Of a stretch of 64,000 nt of DNA, positions 18,293 to 26,717 are shown in pieces. This DNA comes from Mesorhizobium loti (GTDB lineage: Bacteria > Pseudomonadota > Alphaproteobacteria > Rhizobiales > Rhizobiaceae), in contig NZ_LPWA01000175.1 of assembly GCF_001510895.1 (NCBI RefSeq), positions 62,001 to 126,000 on the forward strand, read 5' to 3'. A program made the position numbers and the translations under genes. Under the pieces are notes generated by a model that was not told the origin of the DNA, did not search any database, and saw nothing but the letters and a program-made list of their open reading frames with translations. Numbering within the stretch: the stretch's first letter is position 1; every line of letters starts with the position of its first letter.

Positions 18293-18387
18293 GCGAGTAG
18301 CGAATAGGGAGTAGCGAATAGGGAAGAAAGCGTCGCGCGACGGGACAACAGATCCCTACTCGCTATTCGCTACTCTCTATTCGCTCG
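18291..18387 (+). repeat. 34-base inverted repeat between phaA and phaB
   Basis: Left arm 18291-18324 (GAGCGAGTAGCGAATAGGGA...) and right arm 18354-18387 are reverse complements with six differences, mostly G/A changes that still allow G-U pairs in RNA. Each arm is itself built from tandem (A/G)TAGCGAATAG units. In the mRNA this would form a very stable stem between the two cistrons. The unit resembles a repeat common in Mesorhizobium gaps. Confidence 0.75.
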
Positions 18388-18411
18388 GACGACCAACAGG
18401 GAGGAGAGCAC

Positions 18412-19137
18412 ATGACCAAGGTAGCAATCGTCACGGGCGGATCGCGCGGCATCGGTGCGGCGATATCGGTGGCTTTGAAGGGGGCAGGCTATTCGGTGGC
18501 CGCGAACTATGCCGGCAACGACGAGGCGGCCCAGAAATTCAAGGCCGAGACCGGCATCCCCGTCTACAAATGGTCGGTCGCCGACTACGACGCCTGCGCC
18601 GCCGGGATCAAACAGGTGGAGGCCGATCTCGGCCCGGTCTCGGTGCTGGTCAACAATGCCGGCATCACCCGCGATGCCATGTTCCACAAGATGACCCGCG
18701 AGCAGTGGAAGGAGGTTGTCAACACCAACCTCTCCGGCGTCTTCAACATGACGCATCCGCTCTGGAGCGGCATGCGCGACCGCAAGTTCGGCCGGGTCAT
18801 CACCATCTCCTCGATCAACGGCCAGAAGGGCCAGGCCGGCCAGGTCAATTACTCCGCCGCCAAGGCCGGCGACATCGGCTTTTCGAAGGCGCTGGCCCAG
18901 GAGGGCGCACGCGCCGGCATCACCGTCAACGTCATCTGCCCCGGCTACATCGCCACCGAGATGGTCAAGGCGATCGACGAGAAGGTGCTCAATGAGCGCA
19001 TCATCCCGCAGATACCGGTCGGCCGTCTCGGCGAGCCGGAAGAGGTCGCGCGCTGCGTCGTCTTCCTGGCGTCGGACGAGGCCGGTTTCATCACCGGCTC
19101 GACGATCAGCGCCAATGGCGGCCAATATTTCACCTGA
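18412..19137 (+). CDS. phaB: PhaB, acetoacetyl-CoA reductase
   Basis: 241 residues of the classical short-chain dehydrogenase fold. It reduces acetoacetyl-CoA to (R)-3-hydroxybutyryl-CoA with NADPH, supplying the PHB monomer. TGGSRGIG is at residues 8-15, NNAG at 81-84, catalytic Ser near 133-134, and Tyr147/Lys151 in the YSAAK motif. The KAGDIGFSKALAQEGA segment is typical of PhaB. A GGAGAG ribosome site lies 6 bases before the ATG. A strong terminator follows. Confidence 0.94.
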   Translation: MTKVAIVTGGSRGIGAAISVALKGAGYSVAANYAGNDEAAQKFKAETGIPVYKWSVADYDACAAGIKQVEADLGPVSVLVNNAGITRDAMFHKMTREQWKEVVNTNLSGVFNMTHPLWSGMRDRKFGRVITISSINGQKGQAGQVNYSAAKAGDIGFSKALAQEGARAGITVNVICPGYIATEMVKAIDEKVLNERIIPQIPVGRLGEPEEVARCVVFLASDEAGFITGSTISANGGQYFT

Positions 19138-19157
19138 GATCTTTTGACACCGACGGC

Positions 19158-19190
19158 AGGCGGTCCGGCGCAATCGGACCGCCTGTTTTT
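19158..19190 (+). terminator. Rho-independent terminator of phaAB
   Basis: AGGCGGTCCG pairs with CGGACCGCCT around a 7-base loop and is followed by GTTTTTG. It starts 21 bases after the phaB stop. Confidence 0.9.
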
Positions 19191-19229
19191 GTCCGCGCTC
19201 TCGGCGGGACCGCGTGACGCTTGCCTCAA

Positions 19230-19700
19230 TTCGGCACGCAAAAGTTAACGGCTTCCCGCCGCCCTGTGCGAAACCCCGTTCACAAGCTGTGAATTTTCGG
19301 TGCGCAAGCTGTGGACAACACCATATCTAGGGGTGAACAAACCGGGAAAATTCGCGGATCGCTGATTCGTCGCCGATTCGTTCCGGCTTTGGCCGGAAAG
19401 TTAACGCGGAGAGCCGGAAATGGCGCCGAAATGATTAACGGCGGTTAGGAAAGGTCAACCATTTCATAACCTTGGCGACCGCGCTCAGCTAAGCCGCCAC
19501 CGTTCGCCGGCAAAAGTTAACGGCCGTTCGAAGCGCGCCCGAGCCAAGCATGAAACGGGCCAGTTCCCGGATTCAGCATGTGGTGAGACTCAGCGTCAAA
19601 AAACCCACATATAGCCGTGAACAAAACCTGAATCAGAGCGAGTCAGCGATTCGTCGCCGATTCGTTCCAGACTCGTTCCAACGGTTAATCGACGGCAGAT
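19230..19700. repeat. Duplicated GANTC-rich, TTAAC-rich non-coding region
   Basis: The gap 19191-19847 has no credible gene. Two related modules lie about 285 bases apart. Each ends with GTGAACAAA(A)CC followed about 25-30 bases later by GATTCGTCGCCGATTCG (19364 and 19648), and each is preceded by AAAAGTTAACGG (about 19239 and 19512). A third GTTAACG is at about 19399 and TTAACGGCGGTTA at about 19435. Nine GANTC sites occur at 19364, 19375, 19570, 19587, 19630, 19640, 19648, 19659 and 19670; the last five are 8-11 bases apart. TGTGGACAA (about 19310) differs from a DnaA box by one base. Function unknown; a cell-cycle control or origin-like region is possible. Confidence 0.7.
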
Positions 19701-19847
19701 TTTGACCTTGCCTGTCGGCGCGCCATTTCTTTCAGGGAACATTCCGCTTTCGCTTCGCGTCTGAAATCCCTATGTGTCGCCTGTCACACGCGGCGGCACC
19801 GCCATGTTCCCGGACAACAAGCGGCAGAAAGCATCATTTCCCAGCCG

Positions 19848-22800
19848 ATGAACATCCAGCCGAAACACTCCCAGCCGTTGATCCTTTCGGGCCGCGACGT
19901 GACGGCGGTGCTTGGGCCCACCAACACCGGCAAGACCCATCTCGCCATCGAGCGCATGGTGGCGCATGAGAGCGGCATCATCGGCCTGCCGCTGAGGCTG
20001 CTGGCCCGCGAGGTCTACACGCGCGTCTGCGAGAAGGTCGGCGCCAACAAGGTGGCGCTCATCACCGGCGAAGAGAAGATCATCCCCGCTGGTGCGAAAT
20101 ATTCGGTCTGCACCGTCGAGGCGATGCCGCGCGAGACCGATGCGGCCTTCGTCGCCATCGACGAGGTGCAGTTGGCCGGCGACCTCGAGCGCGGTCACAT
20201 CTTCACCGACCGAATCCTGCATCTGCGCGGCCGCCAGGAGACGCTGCTGCTCGGCGCCGCCACCATGCACGGCATCTTGCAGAAACTGCTGAAGGGCGTC
20301 TCGGTGGTGACGCGGCCGCGGCTGTCGCATCTTGCTTATGCCGGCTCGAAGAAGCTCACCCGCCTGCCCCGGCGCACCGCGATCGTCGCTTTCTCCGCCG
20401 ACGAGGTCTATGCCATCGCCGAGCTGATCCGCCGCCAGCAGGGGGGCGCCGCCGTCGTGCTCGGCGCGCTCTCGCCCCGCACCCGCAATGCCCAGGTGGA
20501 GATCTTCCAGTCTGGCGACGTCGATTACCTCGTCGCCACCGACGCCATCGGCATGGGGCTGAACCTCGACCTCGAGCATGTCGCCTTCGCCCAGAACCGC
20601 AAGTTCGACGGCTACCAGTACCGCAACCTGACCGCCGCCGAGCTCGGCCAGATCGCCGGCCGCGCCGGCCGGCATCTGCGCGACGGCACCTTCGGCGTCA
20701 CCGGTCAGGTCGATCCGTTCGACGAGGATCTGGTCAAGAAGATCGAGGGGCACGACTTCGACCCCGTGAAGGTGCTGCAGTGGCGCACCGCCGATTTCGA
20801 TTTCACCAGCCTCGACGCGTTGAAGCGCTCGATCGAGACCAACGCGCCGGTGGAAGGGCTGACGCGCGCGCTGCCGGCGGTCGACGCCCAGGCGCTGGAA
20901 CATCTGTCGCGCGACGCCGATATCCGCGCGCTCGCCAGCGGCAAGGATCGCGTGGCGCTGCTTTGGGAAGCCTGCGCGCTGCCCGACTACCGCAAGATCG
21001 CGCCCGCCCAGCACGCTGACCTCATCGCGTCTATCTACATGGACCTTGCGCGCCATGGCCATGTCGATGAGAATTACATGGCCGAGCAGGTGCGGCGAGC
21101 CGACACGACGGACGGCGATATCGACACGCTGTCGCACCGGATCGCCCAGATCCGCACCTGGACCTTCGTCTCCAACCGACCTGGCTGGCTGGCCGATCAG
21201 CTACACTGGCAGGAAAAGACGCGCGAAATCGAAGACAGATTGTCGGATGCGCTGCATGAGCGGTTGACGAAACGCTTCGTAGACCGCAGGACTTCCGTCC
21301 TCATGCGGCGCCTTAGAGAAAATACCATGCCTGAAGCCGAAATCAGCCCAACCGGAACCGTCCTCGTCGAAGGCCATCATGTCGGCGGGTTGCAGGGATT
21401 CCGTTTCACCGCCGACCAGAGCGCCGGCGGCGAGGATGCCAAGGCGGTGCGCACCGCCGCCCAGAAGGCGCTCAGCACGGAATTCGAGGCGCGCTCGGAG
21501 CGCTTCGCCGCCTGTGCGAACGGGGATCTCGCATTGGGCTCGGATGGCATATTGCGCTGGATCGGCGCACCGATTGGCACGCTGGTTGCCGGCGACGAGG
21601 CGCTGAAGCCACGGCTGGTGCTGCTTGCCGACGAACAGCTCACCGGACAGGCCCGCGACAAGGTCGCGGCGCGCGCCGAGCGTTTCGTCAATTTCCAGAT
21701 CGAAACGCTGCTGAAGCCGCTGGTCGATTTGAAGAATGCCGAACAGCTCACCGGCATCGCCCGCGGCATCGCCTTCCAGCTCGTCGAGCATTTCGGCCTC
21801 ATCAACCGCCGCGACATCGCCGAGGAAATGAAGTCGCTCGACCAGGACGGCCGCGCCGCGCTGCGTCGCCTCGGCGTGCGCTTCGGCGCCTACCACGTCT
21901 TCGTGCCGACGCTGATCAAGCCGGCGCCGGCCGGGCTGGTCACGCTGCTCTGGGCGCTGCAGAACGACGGCAAGGATAAGCCGGGCTTCGGCGACGTGGT
22001 GCACGCGCTGGCGTCGGGCCGCACCTCGGTGGTTATCGACCCGGCCTTCGACAAGACCTTCTACAAGCTCGCCGGCTACCGCAATCTCGGCCGCCGTGCC
22101 GTGCGCGTCGACATTTTGGAAAGGCTCGCCGACCTGATACGCCCGGCAACCAACTGGAAGCCCGGCCTCGGCCAGCGCCCGGACGGCGCTTACGACGGCC
22201 ACGCCTTCATGGTGACGCCGCCGATGATGTCGATACTCGGCGCGACCGCCGACGACATGGAAGAGATCCTCAAAGGCCTCGGCTATCGTGCCGAGCCGAA
22301 GCCGGCCGCCGAAGTCAAGGCGAAGCTCGACGCGCTGGATAGCGCCGCCCGCGAAGCCGCCGCCGCGAGGCTCGCGGCGGAAGAGGCCGCGCGCGCTGCA
22401 AAGGCGGCTGAGACGCCGGCGGCCGATGCCGCCGAAGCGTCCGCCGAGGGCTCGGAGCCGGCGGCCGAAGGGCGAGCCGCCGACGCGGCAGTAGCCGAAA
22501 CCACGGCCGAGCCGGCTGCCGAAGCGGATGCAGAGTCCACCGCTGAAGCGCAGGCGCACACGGAAACTGTGGCTGCAAGCGAGACCACAGCGGAACAGAC
22601 CGATGAGCCGGTAGCCGACAGCGCGTCAGTTGCCGAGACTGAGCCAACCGCCGAGGCTGCACCGGCGGCGGAAGCTGGTGAGGGCGCTGCCCAGCCCGGA
22701 GCCTCGGCGGCAGCCCCTTCGGAAACCGTCGGCGAAGCTCCGGCCGAGCAGGAAGAGTCGAAGCCGATCCTTCTGTGGCGGCAGGCGCGATTCGATCATC

Positions 22801-23216
22801 AGCGGCCGCGCCACCGCCACGACAACCGCCGTGACAATCGTCCGCGCGGCGGCCAGGCAGCGACGCGTGATGACCAGGCTGGCGCCGCAGGCGGCCAGGC
22901 CGGAGATCGGCCAGCCCATGAGGGCCGTCGCGACCAGCGTGACGGCGCCGGCAAACCGCGCTTCGATCGCTCGAAGTTCAAGCCGAGACCGGAACGCGAA
23001 GGCGGCGAACGGCGCGAAGGCAGGCCGCAGGGCGATCGTCCTGACCGCCGCGATGGCCGGCCGGACTGGAAAGGCGACCGGCAAGGCGGCAAGGGCAATG
23101 CGTCCGCCGGCAAGCCGGCCTTCCAGGGTAAGCCGCGCGAGGAGCGTCCGCAGCGCTTCGATCCGGATTCGCCCTTCGCCAAGCTCGCCGCCTTGCGCGA
23201 CCAGCTGAAGAAATAG
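19848..23216 (+). CDS. Suv3-like DEAD/DExH RNA helicase with long C-terminal tail
   Basis: 1122 residues. Superfamily-2 core: motif I GPTNTGKT (residues 23-30), motif II DEVQ (105-108), motif VI QIAGRAGR (268-275). This is the mitochondrial-Suv3/alphaproteobacterial helicase type, which unwinds RNA in 3'-end decay. The middle (about 400-800) is helical and of unknown role. Residues about 815-985 are Ala/Glu-rich and low complexity, and from about 990 to the end comes a basic Arg/Gly/Asp-rich tail (RHRHDNRRDNRPRGG) like RNA-chaperone tails. It is followed 15 bases later by an S4-domain gene, so both act on RNA. The ribosome site before 19848 is weak, and the 657-base gap upstream is unusual. 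Confidence 0.88.
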   Translation: MNIQPKHSQPLILSGRDVTAVLGPTNTGKTHLAIERMVAHESGIIGLPLRLLAREVYTRVCEKVGANKVALITGEEKIIPAGAKYSVCTVEAMPRETDAAFVAIDEVQLAGDLERGHIFTDRILHLRGRQETLLLGAATMHGILQKLLKGVSVVTRPRLSHLAYAGSKKLTRLPRRTAIVAFSADEVYAIAELIRRQQGGAAVVLGALSPRTRNAQVEIFQSGDVDYLVATDAIGMGLNLDLEHVAFAQNRKFDGYQYRNLTAAELGQIAGRAGRHLRDGTFGVTGQVDPFDEDLVKKIEGHDFDPVKVLQWRTADFDFTSLDALKRSIETNAPVEGLTRALPAVDAQALEHLSRDADIRALASGKDRVALLWEACALPDYRKIAPAQHADLIASIYMDLARHGHVDENYMAEQVRRADTTDGDIDTLSHRIAQIRTWTFVSNRPGWLADQLHWQEKTREIEDRLSDALHERLTKRFVDRRTSVLMRRLRENTMPEAEISPTGTVLVEGHHVGGLQGFRFTADQSAGGEDAKAVRTAAQKALSTEFEARSERFAACANGDLALGSDGILRWIGAPIGTLVAGDEALKPRLVLLADEQLTGQARDKVAARAERFVNFQIETLLKPLVDLKNAEQLTGIARGIAFQLVEHFGLINRRDIAEEMKSLDQDGRAALRRLGVRFGAYHVFVPTLIKPAPAGLVTLLWALQNDGKDKPGFGDVVHALASGRTSVVIDPAFDKTFYKLAGYRNLGRRAVRVDILERLADLIRPATNWKPGLGQRPDGAYDGHAFMVTPPMMSILGATADDMEEILKGLGYRAEPKPAAEVKAKLDALDSAAREAAAARLAAEEAARAAKAAETPAADAAEASAEGSEPAAEGRAADAAVAETTAEPAAEADAESTAEAQAHTETVAASETTAEQTDEPVADSASVAETEPTAEAAPAAEAGEGAAQPGASAAAPSETVGEAPAEQEESKPILLWRQARFDHQRPRHRHDNRRDNRPRGGQAATRDDQAGAAGGQAGDRPAHEGRRDQRDGAGKPRFDRSKFKPRPEREGGERREGRPQGDRPDRRDGRPDWKGDRQGGKGNASAGKPAFQGKPREERPQRFDPDSPFAKLAALRDQLKK

Positions 23217-23231
23217 CCACGGCCGGTTGCA

Positions 23232-23618
23232 ATGGTTGGAGAAGGCCGCCAGCGCATCGACAAATGGCTGTTCTTCTCGCGCGCGGTGAAATCGCGCTCG
23301 CTGGCGGCGAAGCTCGTCATTGCCGGACGCGTTCGCATCAATCGCGACAAAGCAGCGCAGGCCTCGGATCTGGTCAAGGCCGGCGATGTCCTGACCATCA
23401 CGCTCGACCGCCGTATCATGGTCTGGAAAGTGCTTGGACCGGGAACCCGGCGCGGCCCGGCGGAGGAGGCGCGGCTGCTCTACGAGGACATGTCGCCCCC
23501 GCCCACCCCCAAGGGTGAGGCCGTTCCCGACGCCATTCCGGCGCTGCGCGAGACCGGCAGCGGCCGTCCGACCAAGCGGGAGCGCCGGCAAACCGACCGC
23601 CTGCTCGGCGAGGACTAA
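23232..23618 (+). CDS. S4-domain RNA-binding protein, Hsp15/HslR-like
   Basis: 128 residues. The S4 fold covers residues 7-65 (QRIDKWLFFSRAVKSRSLAAKLVIAGRVRINRDKAAQASDLVKAGDVLTI), with the basic residues that contact RNA. The tail (GSGRPTKRERRQTDRL) is like Hsp15, which rescues stalled 50S subunits carrying peptidyl-tRNA. It is probably co-transcribed with the helicase. Confidence 0.88.
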   Translation: MVGEGRQRIDKWLFFSRAVKSRSLAAKLVIAGRVRINRDKAAQASDLVKAGDVLTITLDRRIMVWKVLGPGTRRGPAEEARLLYEDMSPPPTPKGEAVPDAIPALRETGSGRPTKRERRQTDRLLGED

Positions 23619-23768
23619 AAGATACGACCGGACCTCGCTGCGGCAACCGGCTGGAGTTCTGTTCCGCAACGCTGGCTCAGGCGGCAAGACCCGCCCTTGC
23701 CAGCGGCGGGCAAAGGCGTTACCTCACCTTGAAAAGCCCAGCAAAAACGGGACGTCCCGGAGCCTGCG

Positions 23769-24107
23769 ATGACCTATGTCGTGACCGACAATTGCATAAA
23801 ATGCAAATACATGGACTGCATCGAGGTCTGTCCGGTCGACTGTTTCTACGAAGGTGAGAACATGCTCGTCATCCACCCGGATGAGTGCATCGACTGCGGC
23901 GTCTGCGAGCCGGAATGCCCGGCCGACGCGATCAAGCCGGACACCGAGTCCGGCCTCGACAAATGGTTGCAGGTCAATTCCGAATACGCCGAGAAATGGC
24001 CCAACATCACCGCCAAGAAAGAGCCGCCGGCCGACGCCAAGACCTTCGACGGCGAGACCGGAAAGTTCGAGAAATATTTCTCGCCCGAGCCCGGCGAAGG
24101 CGACTGA
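23769..24107 (+). CDS. fdxA: FdxA, seven-iron ferredoxin
   Basis: 112 residues of the 3Fe-4S/4Fe-4S type. Cysteines at 9, 12, 17, 21, 25 and 40, 43, 46, 50 match the Azotobacter ferredoxin I pattern (CIKCKYMDC...CPVDC; CIDCGVCEPEC). It is a soluble low-potential electron carrier. It is 150 bases after the S4 gene and before carD, an order conserved in rhizobia. Confidence 0.93.
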   Translation: MTYVVTDNCIKCKYMDCIEVCPVDCFYEGENMLVIHPDECIDCGVCEPECPADAIKPDTESGLDKWLQVNSEYAEKWPNITAKKEPPADAKTFDGETGKFEKYFSPEPGEGD

Positions 24108-24483
24108 CAACCGGGCCGACCAAGCCGGCATGACGCAAGGTAACGGGCCCGACACAATTGCTGTCTTGACAGGCAGCGATGCTGCTTGACGTTAGCGAAC
24201 GCAGCAAAACCTTGATTCTTCCGACTTTTTGTGTTACATCTACGAAACATGCCGGTGACACAACGTCGATTTATGGCGCTAACGCCCCAAATCACTGAAA
24301 GGTGAGCTTTTCAAATCCGGACCAGAGCGATCTGGGGCAGGCGGGTCGCATTCGTGCGGTTTGCCGGCCTCGGTTTTTCCGGTGGGTTCATCTGTTGTGC
24401 GGCTAAAGGTCGGCTTCCGCCGATCACGTGGGTTTCAGCCGGCGCCGCCATGCCGGCGCTACAACTAAGGAGTTCAGGGCGTA
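24108..24483. other. Leader and promoter region of carD
   Basis: 376 bases without a gene. There is a plausible sigma-70 promoter at 24212-24240 and a long leader of about 240 bases. A short stem-loop could form from GGTTTCAGCCGGCGCCG, but no known RNA motif was recognised. Confidence 0.45.
24212..24240 (+). promoter_or_regulatory. Candidate promoter for carD
   Basis: TTGATT (24212-24217), a 17-base spacer, then TACATC (24235-24240). Spacing is ideal for the housekeeping sigma factor. The first segment is comparatively AT-rich. Confidence 0.4.
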
Positions 24484-25065
24484 ATGGCAACAATCACCCC
24501 GCAGAAGAAGTCCACCGCGGCCCGTCACGGGTTCAAGACCGGCGAATTCATCGTCTATCCGGCTCATGGCGTCGGCCAGATCGTCGCGATCGACGAGCAG
24601 GAAGTCGCGGGTCACAAGCTGGAACTGTTCGTCATCGATTTCCAGAAGGACAAGATGCGGCTCAAGGTGCCGGTCGCCAAGGCGACCTCCATCGGCATGC
24701 GCAAGCTGTCGGAAGAGGACTATGTCGATCGCGCGCTGAAGGTCGTGCAGGGCCGCGCCCGTATCAAGCGCACCATGTGGTCGCGCCGTGCGCAGGAATA
24801 TGATGCCAAGATCAATTCCGGCGACCTGATCTCGATCTCGGAAGTGGTGCGCGATCTCTACCGCGCCGACAACCAGCCGGAGCAGTCCTATTCCGAGCGC
24901 CAGCTCTACGAAGCCGCGCTCGACCGCATGGCGCGCGAGATCGCCGCCGTCAACCGCATGTCGGAGACGGAAGCCGTGCGTCTCATCGAGGTCAACCTCA
25001 ACAAGGGCCCGAAGCGCGGCGCCAAGGCCGACAACGAGGAAGCCGAGCAGGAAGAAGCTGCCTGA
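24484..25065 (+). CDS. carD: CarD-family transcriptional regulator
   Basis: 193 residues. The CarD N-terminal RNA-polymerase-interacting Tudor-like domain is at about 20-85 (GEFIVYPAHGVGQIVAIDEQEVAG...LFVIDFQKDKMRLKVPVAKA), followed by a helical DNA-binding C-domain (VVRDLYRADNQPEQSYSERQLYEAALDRMAREIAAVN). It binds the polymerase beta subunit and stabilises open complexes, especially at rRNA promoters. The tail is acidic (KADNEEAEQEEAA). AAGGAG lies about 13 bases before the ATG. A terminator follows. Confidence 0.92.
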   Translation: MATITPQKKSTAARHGFKTGEFIVYPAHGVGQIVAIDEQEVAGHKLELFVIDFQKDKMRLKVPVAKATSIGMRKLSEEDYVDRALKVVQGRARIKRTMWSRRAQEYDAKINSGDLISISEVVRDLYRADNQPEQSYSERQLYEAALDRMAREIAAVNRMSETEAVRLIEVNLNKGPKRGAKADNEEAEQEEAA

Positions 25066-25086
25066 GCTTGTCACGCATTCGAATAT

Positions 25087-25116
25087 GAAAAACCCGGCCT
25101 CGCGCCGGGTTTTTTG
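25087..25116 (+). terminator. Rho-independent terminator of carD
   Basis: AAAAACCCGGC pairs with GCCGGGTTTTTT around CTCGC. It works in both directions and also closes the convergent ABC operon. Confidence 0.9.
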
Positions 25117-25140
25117 TTTCCTGGAACCTGATGGAGGTGG

Positions 25141-25917
25141 TTACGCCCCGCCGCCGGCTTCCTTCTGCGCCTCCTCCTGCCGCAGCGAGGCGATGAAGCG
25201 CTTGGTCCGCTCGCGCTCCGGATTGTCGAACACGATCGAGGCAGGGCCCTTTTCGACGATCGAGCCGGCATCGAGGAACACCACTTCCTGCGCGATCTTG
25301 GAGGCGAGCCTGAGATCATGCGTGGCCATCACCATGGTCGTGCCTTCGCGGGCCAACTGTCCCAGCACGTCGACCACCTCCTGCGCCAGTTCCGGATCGA
25401 GCGCCGAAGTCGGCTCGTCGCAAAGCAGCACGCGCGGCGACGGCGCCAGCGCGCGGGCGATCGCCACGCGCTGCTGCTGGCCGCCCGACAATGTCGCCGG
25501 CCAGGCATCGGCCTTGTGCGCCATGCCGACCTTCTCGAGCAGCGCCATCGCCCGCTCGCGTGCCCTCGGCTGCGGCCATTTCAGCACGGTCATCAGCCCT
25601 TCCATGACATTCTCGATCGCGGTGCGATGCGGAAAAAGCTGGAAATTCTGGAACACCATGCCCGTCTGCAGGCGCACGCGCTGGACTTCCGCCGCCGGCA
25701 CTCTGCCGCCCGGCCGGAACTCCAGCGTCTCGTCACCAATCCGCAAGGTGCCGGAGGTCGGGATTTCCAACAGGTTGATACAGCGCAGCAGCGTGCTTTT
25801 TCCGCCGCCCGAAGGACCGACCAGCGCCGTGACGCTGCCTTCGTCGATGCTGACCGTGACGCCCTTCAGGACAAGATTGTCGCCGAAGCGCTTCTCGATG
25901 TTGGTAAGGCCGATCAT
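25141..25917 (-). CDS. Polar amino-acid ABC transporter ATP-binding protein
   Basis: 258 residues. Walker A GPSGGGKST, signature LSGGQQQRVAIARAL, Walker B VLLCDEPTSALD and the H-loop THD are all present, as in GlnQ/HisP-type subunits. It energises uptake of a polar amino acid or cystine-like solute. Its start overlaps the permease stop by 4 bases. Operon order is binding protein, hairpin, permease, ATPase. Confidence 0.9.
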   Translation of the reverse strand: MIGLTNIEKRFGDNLVLKGVTVSIDEGSVTALVGPSGGGKSTLLRCINLLEIPTSGTLRIGDETLEFRPGGRVPAAEVQRVRLQTGMVFQNFQLFPHRTAIENVMEGLMTVLKWPQPRARERAMALLEKVGMAHKADAWPATLSGGQQQRVAIARALAPSPRVLLCDEPTSALDPELAQEVVDVLGQLAREGTTMVMATHDLRLASKIAQEVVFLDAGSIVEKGPASIVFDNPERERTKRFIASLRQEEAQKEAGGGA

Positions 25918-26594
25918 GCATTGGCCTCCAGGAAGCCGCCATAGCGGTTGAGCCGCACCTCCAGCCGCGCCTGCAGCGCCGACAGCACCGAGCTCATCGC
26001 GAGATAGAGCGCCGCCGCCTCGACATAGAGGATCAGCGGCTCATAGGTGGTGGCGACGACGCGCTGCGCGGCCTGGAACATCTCCGGCACCGTTATTGCC
26101 GCCGCGAGCGAAGTGTCCTTGACCAGCGAGATGAAGGTGTTGGAAAGCGGCGGCACCGCGACCCGGCCCGCTTGCGGGAGGATGGTGCGCCGCATCGCCT
26201 GGCTCCAGGTCATGCCGATCGAATAGGAAGCCTCCCACTGCCCTTTCGGCACCGAGCCGATGACGGCGCGGATGATCTCCGACGTATAGGCGCCGATGTT
26301 GAGCGTGAAGCCGATCAGCGCGGCGGGAAAGGCATCGAGCAGGATGCCGACCGACGGCAGGCCGTAGAAGATCAGGAAGAGCTGCACCAGGAGCGGCGTG
26401 CCGCGAAAAATCCAGACATAGAAGCGCACCAGCGCCACCAGTGGCTTCGGGCCGAACAGCCGGATCAGCGCCGTGACCAGCCCGGCAATGAGCCCAAGCG
26501 CGAAGGACAGCAGCGTCAGCGGCACGGTGAAGATCAACGCCGCCCACAGCAGTGTCGGCAGCGACTCCAGCATCAGTTGCAACCAGTGCGGCAC
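25914..26594 (-). CDS. Polar amino-acid ABC transporter permease
   Basis: 226 residues with five or so membrane spans of the HEQRO/HisM family (PTLLWAALIFTVPLTLLSFALGLIAGLV; FRGTPLLVQLFLIFYGLP). The EAA loop EASYSIGMTWSQAMRRTILPQAGRVAVPP contacts the ATPase. The open frame extends to 26657, but the GTG at 26594 has AAGGAG upstream and matches the family N-terminus (VPHWLQLMLESLP), so it is preferred. Confidence 0.87.
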   Translation of the reverse strand: MPHWLQLMLESLPTLLWAALIFTVPLTLLSFALGLIAGLVTALIRLFGPKPLVALVRFYVWIFRGTPLLVQLFLIFYGLPSVGILLDAFPAALIGFTLNIGAYTSEIIRAVIGSVPKGQWEASYSIGMTWSQAMRRTILPQAGRVAVPPLSNTFISLVKDTSLAAAITVPEMFQAAQRVVATTYEPLILYVEAAALYLAMSSVLSALQARLEVRLNRYGGFLEANA

Positions 26595-26663
26595 GGAGCC
26601 CTTCTCCTTTCCGGACGTGCGACCACCTCTGGCCGGCAATGCCCGAACGAATATCATGCAAAA

Positions 26664-26693
26664 GCCGGCGGGCCGTCAAAGACGGCCCGCCGG
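26664..26693 (-). terminator. Intercistronic hairpin after the binding-protein gene
   Basis: CCGGCGGGCCGTC pairs perfectly with GACGGCCCGCCGG around AAA. There is no T-run, so it is more likely an mRNA-stabilising or attenuating stem, which would keep binding-protein levels above the membrane subunits. Confidence 0.7.
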
Positions 26694-26717
26694 AATTCAA
26701 AAGCAAATACGTATGGT

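Noticed and set aside
19191..19847. Calling the repeat-rich gap a proven replication origin
   Set aside because: The signals are suggestive, but no exact DnaA box, AT-rich unwinding tract or origin marker gene is present, so only the repeat structure is claimed.
19770..21137. 455-codon minus-strand frame over the helicase start
   Set aside because: It overlaps the ATPase motifs of the helicase on the other strand and has no recognisable fold.
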